Source: Gammaproteobacteria bacterium
GTDB lineage: Bacteria > Pseudomonadota > Gammaproteobacteria > Pseudomonadales > Pseudohongiellaceae
Direction: 5' to 3'
Length of the DNA stretch: 42,631 bases
Assembly: GCA_002723195.1 (NCBI GenBank)
Contig: PBNR01000054.1
Coordinates: 1 to 42,631 of the forward strand
The position numbers were made by a program, and so were the translations under genes. The notes beneath the pieces are model-generated. The model saw nothing but the letters and a program-made list of their open reading frames with translations. It had not been told where the DNA came from and searched no databases. The stretch's first letter is position 1; each line of letters begins with the position of its first letter. Shown here one piece after another: positions 10,564 to 20,194 of this stretch.

Positions 10564-12828
10564 ATGAAAGCAAACGGCCCAGTTGTGAAGCATTTGGTGC
10601 TCTTAGGCGGCGGACACAGCCACCTAGCAGTACTAAAGCACTTGGGCATGAATCCCGTTTCGGGACTAGCAGTTACTCTAATTAGCAAAGACATGAATAC
10701 CCCTTACTCTGGGTCTCTTCCGAGTTACATTGCCGGTTTTCATGCACATAACGACATTCATATCGACCTGCGCCCCCTCGCACAGTTTGCAAATGCGCGA
10801 ATAATCCAGGCAGAAGTTAAATCAATCAATCTAGAGCGAAAAGAAGTTAAGCTTCCTGGCCGGCCAGCTATTTCATTTGACCTAATATCACTCAACATTG
10901 GATCTAACCCCGACGCAATTAAGATTCCCGGAGCCCAAAACTTCGCCTTCGGGATAAAACCTATTAACGATTTTATAATTCATTTTCAATCAATTCTTAA
11001 GCTCGCTGTAGAAAATTTGAAAAGTCATAAAGAATTCAACATCGCCATAGTAGGTGGAGGTCCAGCGAGCGTCGAACTCGCCTTCGCCCTACAATTTCGC
11101 ATCCACAAGGAGTTAAAGTTAAAAATCACTGATAAATCCTTGTTAAATATTAAGCTTATTAGCGCTGACCAAGAACTACTTTCTTCTCATAATAAAAAGG
11201 TCAGAAAGTTTGCAACAATAGAACTCGAGAAAAGAGGTATTGAGTTAGTTCTGGATACTCAGGTTAAGGCGTTCAAAAAAAATATGGTTGTCTGTGAAAA
11301 CGGCGATTATTTCAACGCTGACAAAATTTTATACGCGACCGGCGCAAGCATACCAAGTTGGCCAGGAGACAGTGGTTTAGCCTTAAGCGAAGATGGATTT
11401 ATTGAAGTTAACAATCATCTGCAATCCACATCCCATGATTTTGTATTTGTTGCAGGGGATGCTGCTACAATTAAAGATAAGGTCCGACCTAAATCTGGGG
11501 TATATGCTGTTCGGCAGGGAACTCCCCTGGCCAAGAACCTTGTTAGGTTTTCCACAGGCAAGCGTTTACTCCGATATAAACCTCAAGCTCACGCCCTGGC
11601 TTTGATGAGCACAGGTAATAAATCGGCAATCGCCTCGCGTAATAATATTTTTTACCACGGCCGAATTATATGGTCTATCAAACAAAAAATTGATGCCGCA
11701 TTCGTTCGCAAGTATTCCCAATTGCCTAAAATGAAAGTCTCACCACAGATCGCGGCAGGCCTAGTTGACAAAGGAACTGAACAGCAATTGATAACACATG
11801 CCATGCGGTGTGCAGGGTGCGGAGCCAAGGTTGCAAGCAATGTTTTAGCGGAAGTACTACAACAGTTACCCGTTATTAGCCATGATGACATCTTGACGCC
11901 CAGCACCATACCTGAAGATGCAGCTACGATAAAACTGAAAGACGGTAGAATACTTGTACAAAGCGTGGATCAGTTAAAAGCATTTATTAATGACCCTTGG
12001 ATATTCGGGCGTATAGCTACCAATCACTGTCTAAGCGATATATATGCGATGGGTTGCAAACCCCATTCCGCATTAGCTGTAGTAGGCTTACCTTTTTCAC
12101 TAAAAGACTATGGGCGCGAACAATTAAAAGAGCTAATGCTTTCTTGCACTGAGACTTTATCCGAACACAATTGCGCCTTAGTTGGAGGCCATTCAGCAGA
12201 AACCGAAGCAATATATTTAGGACTATGTGTCAACGGTTTTATTAACCAAGAGAATCTGCTCACAAAAGGCGGTATGCAAGAAGGCGATGTCCTGATTCTC
12301 AGCAAACCATTAGGAACCGGAACTTTGCTAGCGGCAGATATGCGTTATAAAGCCTCTCATAATTGGATACAAAGTGCCTTAGAAAACATGTTGCTATCTA
12401 ACAGGGAAGTTGCTCAATGCTTTAAAAATAACAACGCTACTGCATGCACTGATGTGACAGGTTTCGGTTTAGCTGGTCATTTAATGGAGATGCTTTCAGG
12501 GCATAATATTGAGGTAGACCTATATTTAAGCGACATTCCTGCATTAGATGGTGCTCTGGAATGCCTAGCGCATAAAATATATAGCTCCCTCCACGAAGAC
12601 AATAAACTAATCACTAATAACGCGTTTAATACGGAAACTGTAGGTTATGATGAAAAATCTGAACTTTTATTTGACCCCCAAACAGCTGGAGGCCTACTTG
12701 CTTCGATACCTGCTGAAAAAGCGGAAAAATGCCTAAAGGAATTGCGCGAGTCAGGTTCCCGCGGAGCCAAAGCTATTGGCCGCGTCACTCGAGTTGGCGC
12801 TAACGTACCATCGATTACTCTAAAGTAG
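10564..12828 (+). CDS. selD: Fusion of an N-terminal pyridine nucleotide-disulfide oxidoreductase (Ndh-like) to selenide, water dikinase
   Basis: N-terminal FAD/NAD motifs 'LLGGGHSHLAVLKHL', 'IAIVGGGPASVELAFAL', 'FVAGDAAT'; C-terminal SelD with active-site 'RCAGCGAKV', 'DVTGFGLAGHLMEML' and 'FDPQTAGGLLASI'. Confidence 0.93.
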   Translation: MKANGPVVKHLVLLGGGHSHLAVLKHLGMNPVSGLAVTLISKDMNTPYSGSLPSYIAGFHAHNDIHIDLRPLAQFANARIIQAEVKSINLERKEVKLPGRPAISFDLISLNIGSNPDAIKIPGAQNFAFGIKPINDFIIHFQSILKLAVENLKSHKEFNIAIVGGGPASVELAFALQFRIHKELKLKITDKSLLNIKLISADQELLSSHNKKVRKFATIELEKRGIELVLDTQVKAFKKNMVVCENGDYFNADKILYATGASIPSWPGDSGLALSEDGFIEVNNHLQSTSHDFVFVAGDAATIKDKVRPKSGVYAVRQGTPLAKNLVRFSTGKRLLRYKPQAHALALMSTGNKSAIASRNNIFYHGRIIWSIKQKIDAAFVRKYSQLPKMKVSPQIAAGLVDKGTEQQLITHAMRCAGCGAKVASNVLAEVLQQLPVISHDDILTPSTIPEDAATIKLKDGRILVQSVDQLKAFINDPWIFGRIATNHCLSDIYAMGCKPHSALAVVGLPFSLKDYGREQLKELMLSCTETLSEHNCALVGGHSAETEAIYLGLCVNGFINQENLLTKGGMQEGDVLILSKPLGTGTLLAADMRYKASHNWIQSALENMLLSNREVAQCFKNNNATACTDVTGFGLAGHLMEMLSGHNIEVDLYLSDIPALDGALECLAHKIYSSLHEDNKLITNNAFNTETVGYDEKSELLFDPQTAGGLLASIPAEKAEKCLKELRESGSRGAKAIGRVTRVGANVPSITLK

Positions 12829-12941
12829 AAAAGACTATCTTGTTAGAAATATTCAAGCATTTTATTCGATCTTTCACAATCTTAATAACTGGCGAAAAAA
12901 GGGGCCGTCCGGTATATTGCCAGCTCGGATAATGACAATTC

Positions 12942-13694
12942 ATGAATATGCAATGGAAACATTATAAGACACCAAAATTGCTCCCATGTGGAGTGGCTAT
13001 TATTGCTGCAATAATTATTGGGCAAAGTGCAAATACCCAGGATTCTGCCAGCAGCGATGTACTCGAACGTTACGGCAGTCTCAACATTTCTAGGGAAGGC
13101 CCAATAATCGATGCTGATTTGGCACAGAAAATGTTTCGCCGCGGCAACACTTACAGTAACTTAAAACGATACGACGATGCCATCGAAGAATATAGAAAAG
13201 CAATTAGCGCGGATCCGAATTTTTCTTCTGCGATTCGTAACCTTGCAAATACATTATATTTTCTCGAGAGGTATGAAGAAGCCAAACCATTGCTCGTCCG
13301 GTACATCCAATTAGAAAAATCCACCAATTCAGGCCTGGTTGCTGCTGTCTCAACCCTCGGCGAACTAGAAAGACAGTCAGGGAATTTCGAAGTCGCTATC
13401 GAATACGACTTGCGTGCGATAGAGCTAGATCCTGGCAATGATTCACAAATTCATATCATGGCTAATACTTACAATAATGCAGGTGAGGCAGAAAAAGCAA
13501 TAGCGGTTTATCGTACAGGTATCGCGGCAATGCCAGAAAACGCATTTTTTTACAGAAGTTTAGGAAGAATTCTGGAACAAGAAGGAAGGCTGGAAGAAGC
13601 TTTAATAGAATACGAATTAGCAGCACAGAAAAACCCTGATTCAGGGTTTTATGCTGGCCTCGTAGAATCTGCCCGGCGCCTACTAGAAAATTGA
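12942..13694 (+). CDS. TPR-repeat protein, exported
   Basis: Hydrophobic N-terminus and several 34-aa TPR units ('RRGNTYSNLKRYDDAIEEYRKAISADPNF', 'RSLGRILEQEGRLEEALIEYELAAQKNP'). Confidence 0.85.
   Translation: MNMQWKHYKTPKLLPCGVAIIAAIIIGQSANTQDSASSDVLERYGSLNISREGPIIDADLAQKMFRRGNTYSNLKRYDDAIEEYRKAISADPNFSSAIRNLANTLYFLERYEEAKPLLVRYIQLEKSTNSGLVAAVSTLGELERQSGNFEVAIEYDLRAIELDPGNDSQIHIMANTYNNAGEAEKAIAVYRTGIAAMPENAFFYRSLGRILEQEGRLEEALIEYELAAQKNPDSGFYAGLVESARRLLEN
13628..13651 (-). terminator. Putative rho-independent terminator of the minus-strand aminopeptidase gene, embedded in the 3' end of the convergent TPR gene
   Basis: AAAACCCTGATTCAGGGTTTT; read on the minus strand it is AACCCTGAATCAGGGTTTTT, 50-70 nt past the stop at 13701. 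Confidence 0.5.
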
Positions 13695-13700
13695 AGACCT

Positions 13701-14768
13701 CTAAAACCGCCCTAATAGTTCCCTTCTTTTGTTGTCAGGAAGAGCTATGATCCGCCTAACCTCAGCATAGAATTCTGGCATAGAGCCATTTGATTGCCCT
13801 AATAAAGTATTAAAGAATGCGACCAAATCGTTATAGGAACTAACAGTCGAGAGTTGTGCATTATTTAGAGAACGGGAAAACCAATTATCGTATCCTGCGT
13901 AGCCCCCCCAACTCAATTTTAGACTTTCATATTCACTAAGCAATTTGGCCTGTAAGGCTCTTTTCCTTTTTCGTTTTTTATTTTCATTTAATTCTTCAGC
14001 ATAAAGCTCATCGAATTGATCGCGGAAATTGACAACCAAATCGATAAATTGTTGTTGTCGATTACGTTCAATTTCCGCGACTCTTATTGTTTCCTCCTGT
14101 TCCATTCTCTCCAACCAACGACGCAATCCCTCCCTTTCTACTGTAGTTGCGAAACTTTCATTAAAAGTGGTATCCCCCGGCAAATAAGCTATTTGATGCG
14201 CTAGTTCGTGAAAAATCAACCCGGCAAGTTGATAGTTTTTGCGTGTCATTACAGTACTAAACAGCGGATCATCAAACCAACCCAGAGTGGAATAGGCATC
14301 GACACCACCGGTATAGACATCAAAGCCTTCTTCAGCAAGTTGATTTGCATAGTTCAACGCTCCTGCTTCAGTGAAATAACCACGATAAGCAACACACCCT
14401 GCGATGGGGTAACACCAATTTAATGGCTTAGTCGAAAATTCCGGCGCCGCAAAAACATTCCAAACCAAGTGATCGCGCTCGACATGCACATAAGCCGAAT
14501 AATTACCTGCGAGCGGCAACGAGAGTTCGTTAGCCGCAAATTCACGAATGCGCATCACTTCATTGAACTGCATTTTCAATCCTGGAGATAGACTAGGATC
14601 GTTTATCAGTCGCTGAATATCTTCTCGCCCCAGCATAATACCCAGGTGACCCCGAACTGCTTGAGTGTAATATCCAATTGTTTCACAAGAAACGAGGAAA
14701 AAAGAAATAGCAATTAAGGAAATTAGCTTAACTAGACTCTTGATTCTAGATTCACAATCAAATTTCAT
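13701..14768 (-). CDS. Putative aminopeptidase lipoprotein (PF10023-type)
   Basis: Lipobox 'FFLVSC'; zinc motif 'FHELAHQIAYLPGDTTFNESFAT'. Start overlaps the yjbQ-like stop by 11 nt (ATGAAATTTGA). Confidence 0.85.
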   Translation of the reverse strand: MKFDCESRIKSLVKLISLIAISFFLVSCETIGYYTQAVRGHLGIMLGREDIQRLINDPSLSPGLKMQFNEVMRIREFAANELSLPLAGNYSAYVHVERDHLVWNVFAAPEFSTKPLNWCYPIAGCVAYRGYFTEAGALNYANQLAEEGFDVYTGGVDAYSTLGWFDDPLFSTVMTRKNYQLAGLIFHELAHQIAYLPGDTTFNESFATTVEREGLRRWLERMEQEETIRVAEIERNRQQQFIDLVVNFRDQFDELYAEELNENKKRKRKRALQAKLLSEYESLKLSWGGYAGYDNWFSRSLNNAQLSTVSSYNDLVAFFNTLLGQSNGSMPEFYAEVRRIIALPDNKRRELLGRF

Positions 14769-15192
14769 GAGATTTGGAACCTTGTATTGTTACAACCAAT
14801 GAACGGGAAGACGCTCGCGTTCGATGCTCTCCTAAACACAGACCCTGCCAAGTCCCAAGGAGTAATTTTCCTTCTCCAATCGGTATGCTTAATTCCGAGC
14901 CCAGTAATCCTGATTTTATATGGGCAGGCATATCATCTGGCCCTTCGTAAATATGCTCATAGTAAGGTGCATTCTCTGGCGCCAACTCATTAAAATGATT
15001 TTCCATGTCTCGTCGCACAGAGCTATCGGCATTCTCATTAATACTAAGGGAAGCTGAAGTATGTTGCAGAAGAAAATGTGCGACACCTACCCTAACTAAC
15101 CGTATTTCTGGAAACTGGCTTATGACTTCTTGTGTCACTAAATGAAAGCCCCTAGGCTTTGGGGAGAGTTGAATTTTTCTTTGCAACCACAT
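14758..15192 (-). CDS. YjbQ / UPF0047 family protein
   Basis: 'LLQHTSASLSINENADSSVRRDMENHFNELAPE' and 'HIKSGLLGSELSIPIGEGKLLLGTWQGLCLGEHRTR' are diagnostic of the family. Confidence 0.92.
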   Translation of the reverse strand: MWLQRKIQLSPKPRGFHLVTQEVISQFPEIRLVRVGVAHFLLQHTSASLSINENADSSVRRDMENHFNELAPENAPYYEHIYEGPDDMPAHIKSGLLGSELSIPIGEGKLLLGTWQGLCLGEHRTRASSRSLVVTIQGSKSHEI

Positions 15193-15212
15193 AGTTATTA
15201 AATTATAAAAAA

Positions 15213-16016
15213 CTAAAAATCCACTAACTCAATTTCGAATAGGTTTGCCCAGTGTTTACCGGTAACAAACAATCTTCCATTCTCCGCATCCCATGCAATT
15301 CCATTCAGAACTGCTTCATTACTACCTAATTGAGTCTCATTACTAAGCCCGGAAAGGTCAACAAACGAAATGACTTCACCGTTCTCTGGATTGATTCTGA
15401 CAATGAAATCTGTTTGCCAAATATTCGCCCATACCTCACCATCAATGTATTCCAATTCATTGATATTCGCCAGAGGATTCCCATTAAAGGTAACTGTAAC
15501 ACTTTTTTGGGGAACAAAATTTTCCGTATCCATAAAATACAAAGTACTGGTACCGTCACTGAGAATTAGAAATTCGCCATCATAAGCCAGCCCCCAACCC
15601 TGGGTGGCATTATAATGAGTACCTAATTGCTCGAAACTGTCTTTATCCCAAACGAATACTATATTTGAGGTCCAGGTAAGCTGGTACACTTTATTATCGA
15701 CAATTTCTATCCCTTCACCAAAGTAGCGGCGATTTAAGCGCCTCCTCATCAATACTTCATTATCTTCGAGGTTGATTTTGCTCAATGAAGATAAGCCGTT
15801 TTTTCCTGTGCCTTCGAACAAAAAGCCTTCATGGTATTTGAGCCCTTGCGTAAAGGCGTTAATATCATGAGGGTACGTGTTAATGATTCGATAACCGTAT
15901 TCTTTTGGCGTTTGTCCGGATTGCCCAATTGCGGCTGAGCTGTTGAGCCCAATGATCAATAAAAGGAGCTCTATAGTAATCTTTAAATATTTTTTCGCTG
16001 TTATAGAATGATTCAT
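15213..16016 (-). CDS. Glutaminyl-peptide cyclotransferase (beta-propeller, PF05096-type), exported
   Basis: 'YPHDINAFTQGLKYHEGFLFEGTGKNGLSSL', 'LTWTSNIVFVWD', 'NELEYIDGEVWANIWQTDFIVRINPENG'. Confidence 0.9.
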   Translation of the reverse strand: MNHSITAKKYLKITIELLLLIIGLNSSAAIGQSGQTPKEYGYRIINTYPHDINAFTQGLKYHEGFLFEGTGKNGLSSLSKINLEDNEVLMRRRLNRRYFGEGIEIVDNKVYQLTWTSNIVFVWDKDSFEQLGTHYNATQGWGLAYDGEFLILSDGTSTLYFMDTENFVPQKSVTVTFNGNPLANINELEYIDGEVWANIWQTDFIVRINPENGEVISFVDLSGLSNETQLGSNEAVLNGIAWDAENGRLFVTGKHWANLFEIELVDF

Positions 16017-16057
16017 CTGCTCGTTTTTACCTATATGCGACCTTAGTGGAGATGCCC

Positions 16058-16405
16058 ATGTCAGACGATTGCCTTTTTTGCAAAATTATTGCCGGTGAAA
16101 TTCCTTCAACCGAAGTCTACCGCGATGATGATGTTTTTGCATTTGAAGATATTAATCCCGTTGCACCGACACATACGCTAGTAATACCTGTAAAACACTT
16201 GACAGACGTAGCAGCGGCCGAAGAAGCGGATACCGAGTTACTTGGCAAATTGGTGATGGCGGCAAATAAAATTGCAGAAAAAAAAGGGCTCGTCAAAGAA
16301 GGCTTTCGCTATGTAATTAATACCGGAAACGATGGTGGACAAACAGTTTATCACCTCCATCTTCATATATTTGGTGGACGAAAAATGAACTGGCCTCCCG
16401 GTTAA
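16058..16405 (+). CDS. HIT family protein (HinT-like)
   Basis: 'CLFCKIIAGEIPS' and histidine triad 'GGQTVYHLHLHIFGGR'; likely start at the internal ATG (ORF 46..405 of this kb). Confidence 0.93.
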   Translation: MSDDCLFCKIIAGEIPSTEVYRDDDVFAFEDINPVAPTHTLVIPVKHLTDVAAAEEADTELLGKLVMAANKIAEKKGLVKEGFRYVINTGNDGGQTVYHLHLHIFGGRKMNWPPG

Positions 16406-16408
16406 ATG

Positions 16409-17488
16409 TTACAGCAGCTTGCTCAAAGACTCTGGGCTGGCTTCAAAAATTCCTTTCTCCGTAATTAGACCAGTGACAAATTCAGCAGGTGTGATATCGA
16501 AACCGTAATTGCTGACAGCGGTTTGAGAGAGAGCAATACGAACTGTCTCCATTTTTCCTTGTTCTGTTTGTCCTCTCATGTGGCTAACTTCTCTATTATC
16601 TCGTTCCTCAATAGGAAATCCTTCCTGGCCACTAAGGATAGAGAAATCGATAGTAGATACTGGCAAGGCGACATAAAAAGGAATATTGTTGTGATTGGCC
16701 GCGAGAGCCTTAAGATAAGTTCCAATTTTGTTGCACACATCTCCTGACAAGCTAGTACGATCGCTCCCGACGACACACAAATCTACCTTACCTGTTTGCA
16801 TCAAATGCCCACCTGCATTATCAACGATCAAAGTATTAGCAACGCCTCGCTCGGCAAGCTCCCAACAGGTCAATGCAGCCCCCTGATTTCGCGGTCTAGT
16901 TTCGTCTACCCATACATGCAAAGGTATACCCGCAAGTTTAGCCTTATAAATAACTGATAGGGCCGTACCCCAATCTACAGCGGCCAGAGCTCCAGCATTA
17001 CAATGGGTTAGCACATTGACTACATCCTGGGAATTTTTTTTTGACTCCCAAATGCCCCGAAGTACAGGCAGACCATTTTCACCAATTGCCTCGCATACAG
17101 CGATATCCTCTTTCTCCATAAGCTGGGCTACCTCAAGCGCTTTACCCACTATATTGTCAACTCCTTCGCCTGCAAGGAACTCTTGAACTCGTTTTAGAGC
17201 CCATTTTAGATTTACAGCCGTTGGCCTCGTCTTTGAGAGAGTATCTAATGCTTCATTGAGGCTATTAACATTACTTCGCAATGAGAGATAAATACCATAA
17301 GCTGCTGTTACACCAATAAGTGGCGCACCTCTAACCTGCATCGATGCAATTGCATAACAAACTTCATCTAGAGATTGCAAACAATTGATCTTTAACTGAT
17401 GCGGAAGCTTCGTTTGATCAATGATACAAACTCCGCCACTTTCGGGCTCAAACCAGATGCTTTGCAAATTTTTACCCTGAAAATTCAT
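16409..17488 (-). CDS. mtnA: S-methyl-5-thioribose-1-phosphate isomerase
   Basis: 'RGAPLIGVTAAYGIYLS', 'LTHCNAGALAAVDWGTALSVIYKA', 'WVDETRPRNQGAALTCWEL', 'VGSDRTSLSGDVCNKIGTYLKALAA'. ORF extends to 17533, overlapping the upstream gene; start 17488 or slightly upstream. Confidence 0.92.
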   Translation of the reverse strand: MNFQGKNLQSIWFEPESGGVCIIDQTKLPHQLKINCLQSLDEVCYAIASMQVRGAPLIGVTAAYGIYLSLRSNVNSLNEALDTLSKTRPTAVNLKWALKRVQEFLAGEGVDNIVGKALEVAQLMEKEDIAVCEAIGENGLPVLRGIWESKKNSQDVVNVLTHCNAGALAAVDWGTALSVIYKAKLAGIPLHVWVDETRPRNQGAALTCWELAERGVANTLIVDNAGGHLMQTGKVDLCVVGSDRTSLSGDVCNKIGTYLKALAANHNNIPFYVALPVSTIDFSILSGQEGFPIEERDNREVSHMRGQTEQGKMETVRIALSQTAVSNYGFDITPAEFVTGLITEKGIFEASPESLSKLL

Positions 17489-17507
17489 TTTCAAAATTAC
17501 TAGTCGT

Positions 17508-19487
17508 TTAGATAACTCGTGTGTTTCCACCATCTACGGGGAGCTGGGAACCAGTAGTTTTAGCTAAGGAGCCCCCGGCAAACAATGCAACTGCTTTAGC
17601 TACATCTGCTGATCTAACTTCCGTTTTTAGGACATTAGCGGTTTTATAGTCTTCAATACTCAAGCCATAGTGCTCTGCTCTCTCAGCAAGCACTTCCTCT
17701 GTCCAGATTGCCGTGTCATAGACAGCATTGGGGTGCACTGCATTTACTCTTATGCCGGACGCACCCAATTCGAGAGCTGCGACCCGAGCCAATTGGGTTA
17801 GACCCGCTTTTGCAGATGAATAAGCCGCTGCCCCAGGCCCAGGCGCTGGCACGTTTTTCGAGGCAACTATGACGACAGCAGGATCAAACCCTAATCTTAA
17901 AAACGGCAGGTACGCGCGCATAACCCGCATATGGGAACTTAGATTAAGCTCGAGTGATTTTTCCCAAGAATTATCATCCATTTTTTCAATTTTTTGGCTG
18001 TCAGGGAAATGTCCGGCGTTACTAACTAAGATATCAATACCGCCGAAATATTGAACACCTTTCTTCAAAGACGATCCAACAGAATCAACGTTTGTCACAT
18101 CACATTTGATGGCAAGCACATTGCCATCGGAAAATTGATTGATAAGTTGTGTATCGATATCTAAAGCGATTACTGCTGCGCCACGAGCAAGAAATTCCTG
18201 CACACACGCTTTACCTATTCCAGAAGCTGCACCGGTGACTACCGCAACTTTACCTTCAAACTCATCCCTGTTTGTATTTATTCGAAGTTTGGCTTGCTCA
18301 AGCTCCCAGTATTCTACGTCAAATAATTCTGCTCTAGGCAAAGCCTTCCACCCCCCCAGCGCTTCACCGTGCTGGATAGCTAGCACAGTATGTTGTGTAA
18401 TATCCTCAACAATTTCCAGGCGTTTCCTATTACCTGCAAAATAAACCATACCTTTGTTGTTCCAAACACCATAACGAGGCATAAGGTCTAGGCATTGATG
18501 CCCATCCTTGGCGTGTTCTGCATAATACTCTTGATAGGCTTTTTCAAAGTCACCAAGCTCAGCTGCAGGATCCTTATCAAAGATAGCCGCGAATGCCTTT
18601 GCGTAAATTGTGTGATCAGGGGTCAGAGGTCCCCGGGTTGCGAGGTCTGACACATTAGGCAACGAAGCGAAACCAGCAGCTAATTCAGAATTGTCCAATC
18701 TTACAAGTACCGGATTACCAAAAAGCTCTCCTGCAGATTTACGCAGCGCTGCCAATTGCAGACAATCATTGTCAGTGACAGAATATAGAGCCCGGATGAC
18801 AGAGCCAGAATCTATTCTACTGGCCACGAAATCCTCAGCCTTAACCACCAACTCTATCATATTGTCATAACTGATTTTTGCGTCTTCGTGAAAAGTAAAA
18901 ATACCATGATGAAGTAGAACGATACCTTTTAGTGCAGACCAATCCGCAAGTTTAGTTGCTTCTGCCACCTGTCGGGCCAACATAAAGCCAGGCATGATAT
19001 ACGGCAGAATAAGCACCTCATCTCCATAAATTTCCTTTAAGAGTTCTTGCCCATTCGGCGTATTACTTATTGTAACTATAGAGTCAGCATGACTATGATC
19101 TACATATCGATGCGGTATAAGAGCATGAAGTATTGCTTCTACTGATGGTGTCGGACCTTTTGGATCTAGCAGAGCTAGGCGCAACTGCCGCATCATCTCA
19201 AGATCACTCAGCGTTTCAAGCTCGCCTAAGCGCAGCAAATAATCTAACTGAACAGGCGGAAACCCCGCCGCGTTAATATTTCTAAGATCCCATCCGGAGC
19301 CTTTAATGAATAATACTTTTATATTATTACCAAATATTGTCTTCATCTCACCTTTTACAGAGGTATTACCACCGCCGTGAAGAACCAAATTCTCTTCTTC
19401 TCCAAGCAGATTCGAGGTGAACACTCTTAAGGCGATTTCATCGTCACCGATTTCAGCTAGCCTGTCTTCATCCCATCGATTTTTCAT
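17508..19487 (-). CDS. Bifunctional class II aldolase / short-chain dehydrogenase (RhaE-W-like fusion)
   Basis: Aldolase half: 'VLHGGGNTSVKGE', 'VDHSHADSIVTIS', 'IVLLHHGIFTF'. SDR half: 'VAVVTGAASGIGKACVQEFLARGA', 'VSNAG', 'AYSSAKAGLTQLARVAALELGASGIRVNAVHP'. Confidence 0.93.
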   Translation of the reverse strand: MKNRWDEDRLAEIGDDEIALRVFTSNLLGEEENLVLHGGGNTSVKGEMKTIFGNNIKVLFIKGSGWDLRNINAAGFPPVQLDYLLRLGELETLSDLEMMRQLRLALLDPKGPTPSVEAILHALIPHRYVDHSHADSIVTISNTPNGQELLKEIYGDEVLILPYIMPGFMLARQVAEATKLADWSALKGIVLLHHGIFTFHEDAKISYDNMIELVVKAEDFVASRIDSGSVIRALYSVTDNDCLQLAALRKSAGELFGNPVLVRLDNSELAAGFASLPNVSDLATRGPLTPDHTIYAKAFAAIFDKDPAAELGDFEKAYQEYYAEHAKDGHQCLDLMPRYGVWNNKGMVYFAGNRKRLEIVEDITQHTVLAIQHGEALGGWKALPRAELFDVEYWELEQAKLRINTNRDEFEGKVAVVTGAASGIGKACVQEFLARGAAVIALDIDTQLINQFSDGNVLAIKCDVTNVDSVGSSLKKGVQYFGGIDILVSNAGHFPDSQKIEKMDDNSWEKSLELNLSSHMRVMRAYLPFLRLGFDPAVVIVASKNVPAPGPGAAAYSSAKAGLTQLARVAALELGASGIRVNAVHPNAVYDTAIWTEEVLAERAEHYGLSIEDYKTANVLKTEVRSADVAKAVALFAGGSLAKTTGSQLPVDGGNTRVI

Positions 19488-19536
19488 AAATAACTGAACC
19501 TACATTGTCCAGCGCAATTTTGGCAGAATACAAATA

Positions 19537-19567
19537 AAAAACGCACCTTCAAATGAAGATGCGTTTT
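19537..19567 (-). terminator. Rho-independent terminator downstream of exbD
   Basis: Minus strand AAAACGCATCTTCATTTGAAGGTGCGTTTTTTATT: stem of about 12 bp with one mismatch, then a U-run. Confidence 0.8.
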
Positions 19568-19590
19568 ATTATCTTAAAAGATCTCTGAAA

Positions 19591-20013
19591 CTAATTGGGC
19601 TCAACGATAGAAATATTCACCATTCCTGCTTGCCGGGCCGCGTCCATTATCATAACCAGCGTAGATACATCAGAGGCATCATTCGGTTGAATTATCACCG
19701 AAGCCGCGGGGTTTTCTGCTTTCAATTGGTCGATATTGGATCGAATTTGAGTTGCAATAATAGGGCGCGGGTTACCATTTAATATAATTTCGTTGTTAGC
19801 ACCGATTTCAAAAAGAATGTTTCTTGCATCATCATCCTCCGGCGGGGGAGGATTATCGTTATTGTTCTCACTGCTTGCTGCATTTATAGCAGTTTCTGAA
19901 AGAAATGTAGCAGTTACAACAAAGAATATAAGAAGAATAAACACCACATCAAGCATGGGGGTTAAATCGATTTTGGCATCATCTTCCGATTTGCGACCAG
20001 CAATTTTTTTCAT
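19591..20013 (-). CDS. ExbD/TolR family biopolymer transport protein
   Basis: 'DAKIDLTPMLDVVFILLIFFVVTATFL' is the ExbD/TolR signature. Confidence 0.93.
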   Translation of the reverse strand: MKKIAGRKSEDDAKIDLTPMLDVVFILLIFFVVTATFLSETAINAASSENNNDNPPPPEDDDARNILFEIGANNEIILNGNPRPIIATQIRSNIDQLKAENPAASVIIQPNDASDVSTLVMIMDAARQAGMVNISIVEPN

Positions 20014-20194
20014 TTTCGTACCCTGTCTAGGCTATTTTCGACGGCTTAAATCCGAATACAGCCCAAAGTATATCAGTGATTTCACCAGAAGCAACAGGTG
20101 CGGGAAAGCATTGTATTAGTTAAAGATAATAGAAGAAATACTCCCTTACCTTGACGATTCTCGCTAAATTTTTACTCATAACTGCAAGATACTG

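Noticed and set aside
11806-11830. Selenocysteine in the SelD active site
   Set aside because: The codons encode Cys (TGC/TGT); there is no in-frame TGA at the site.
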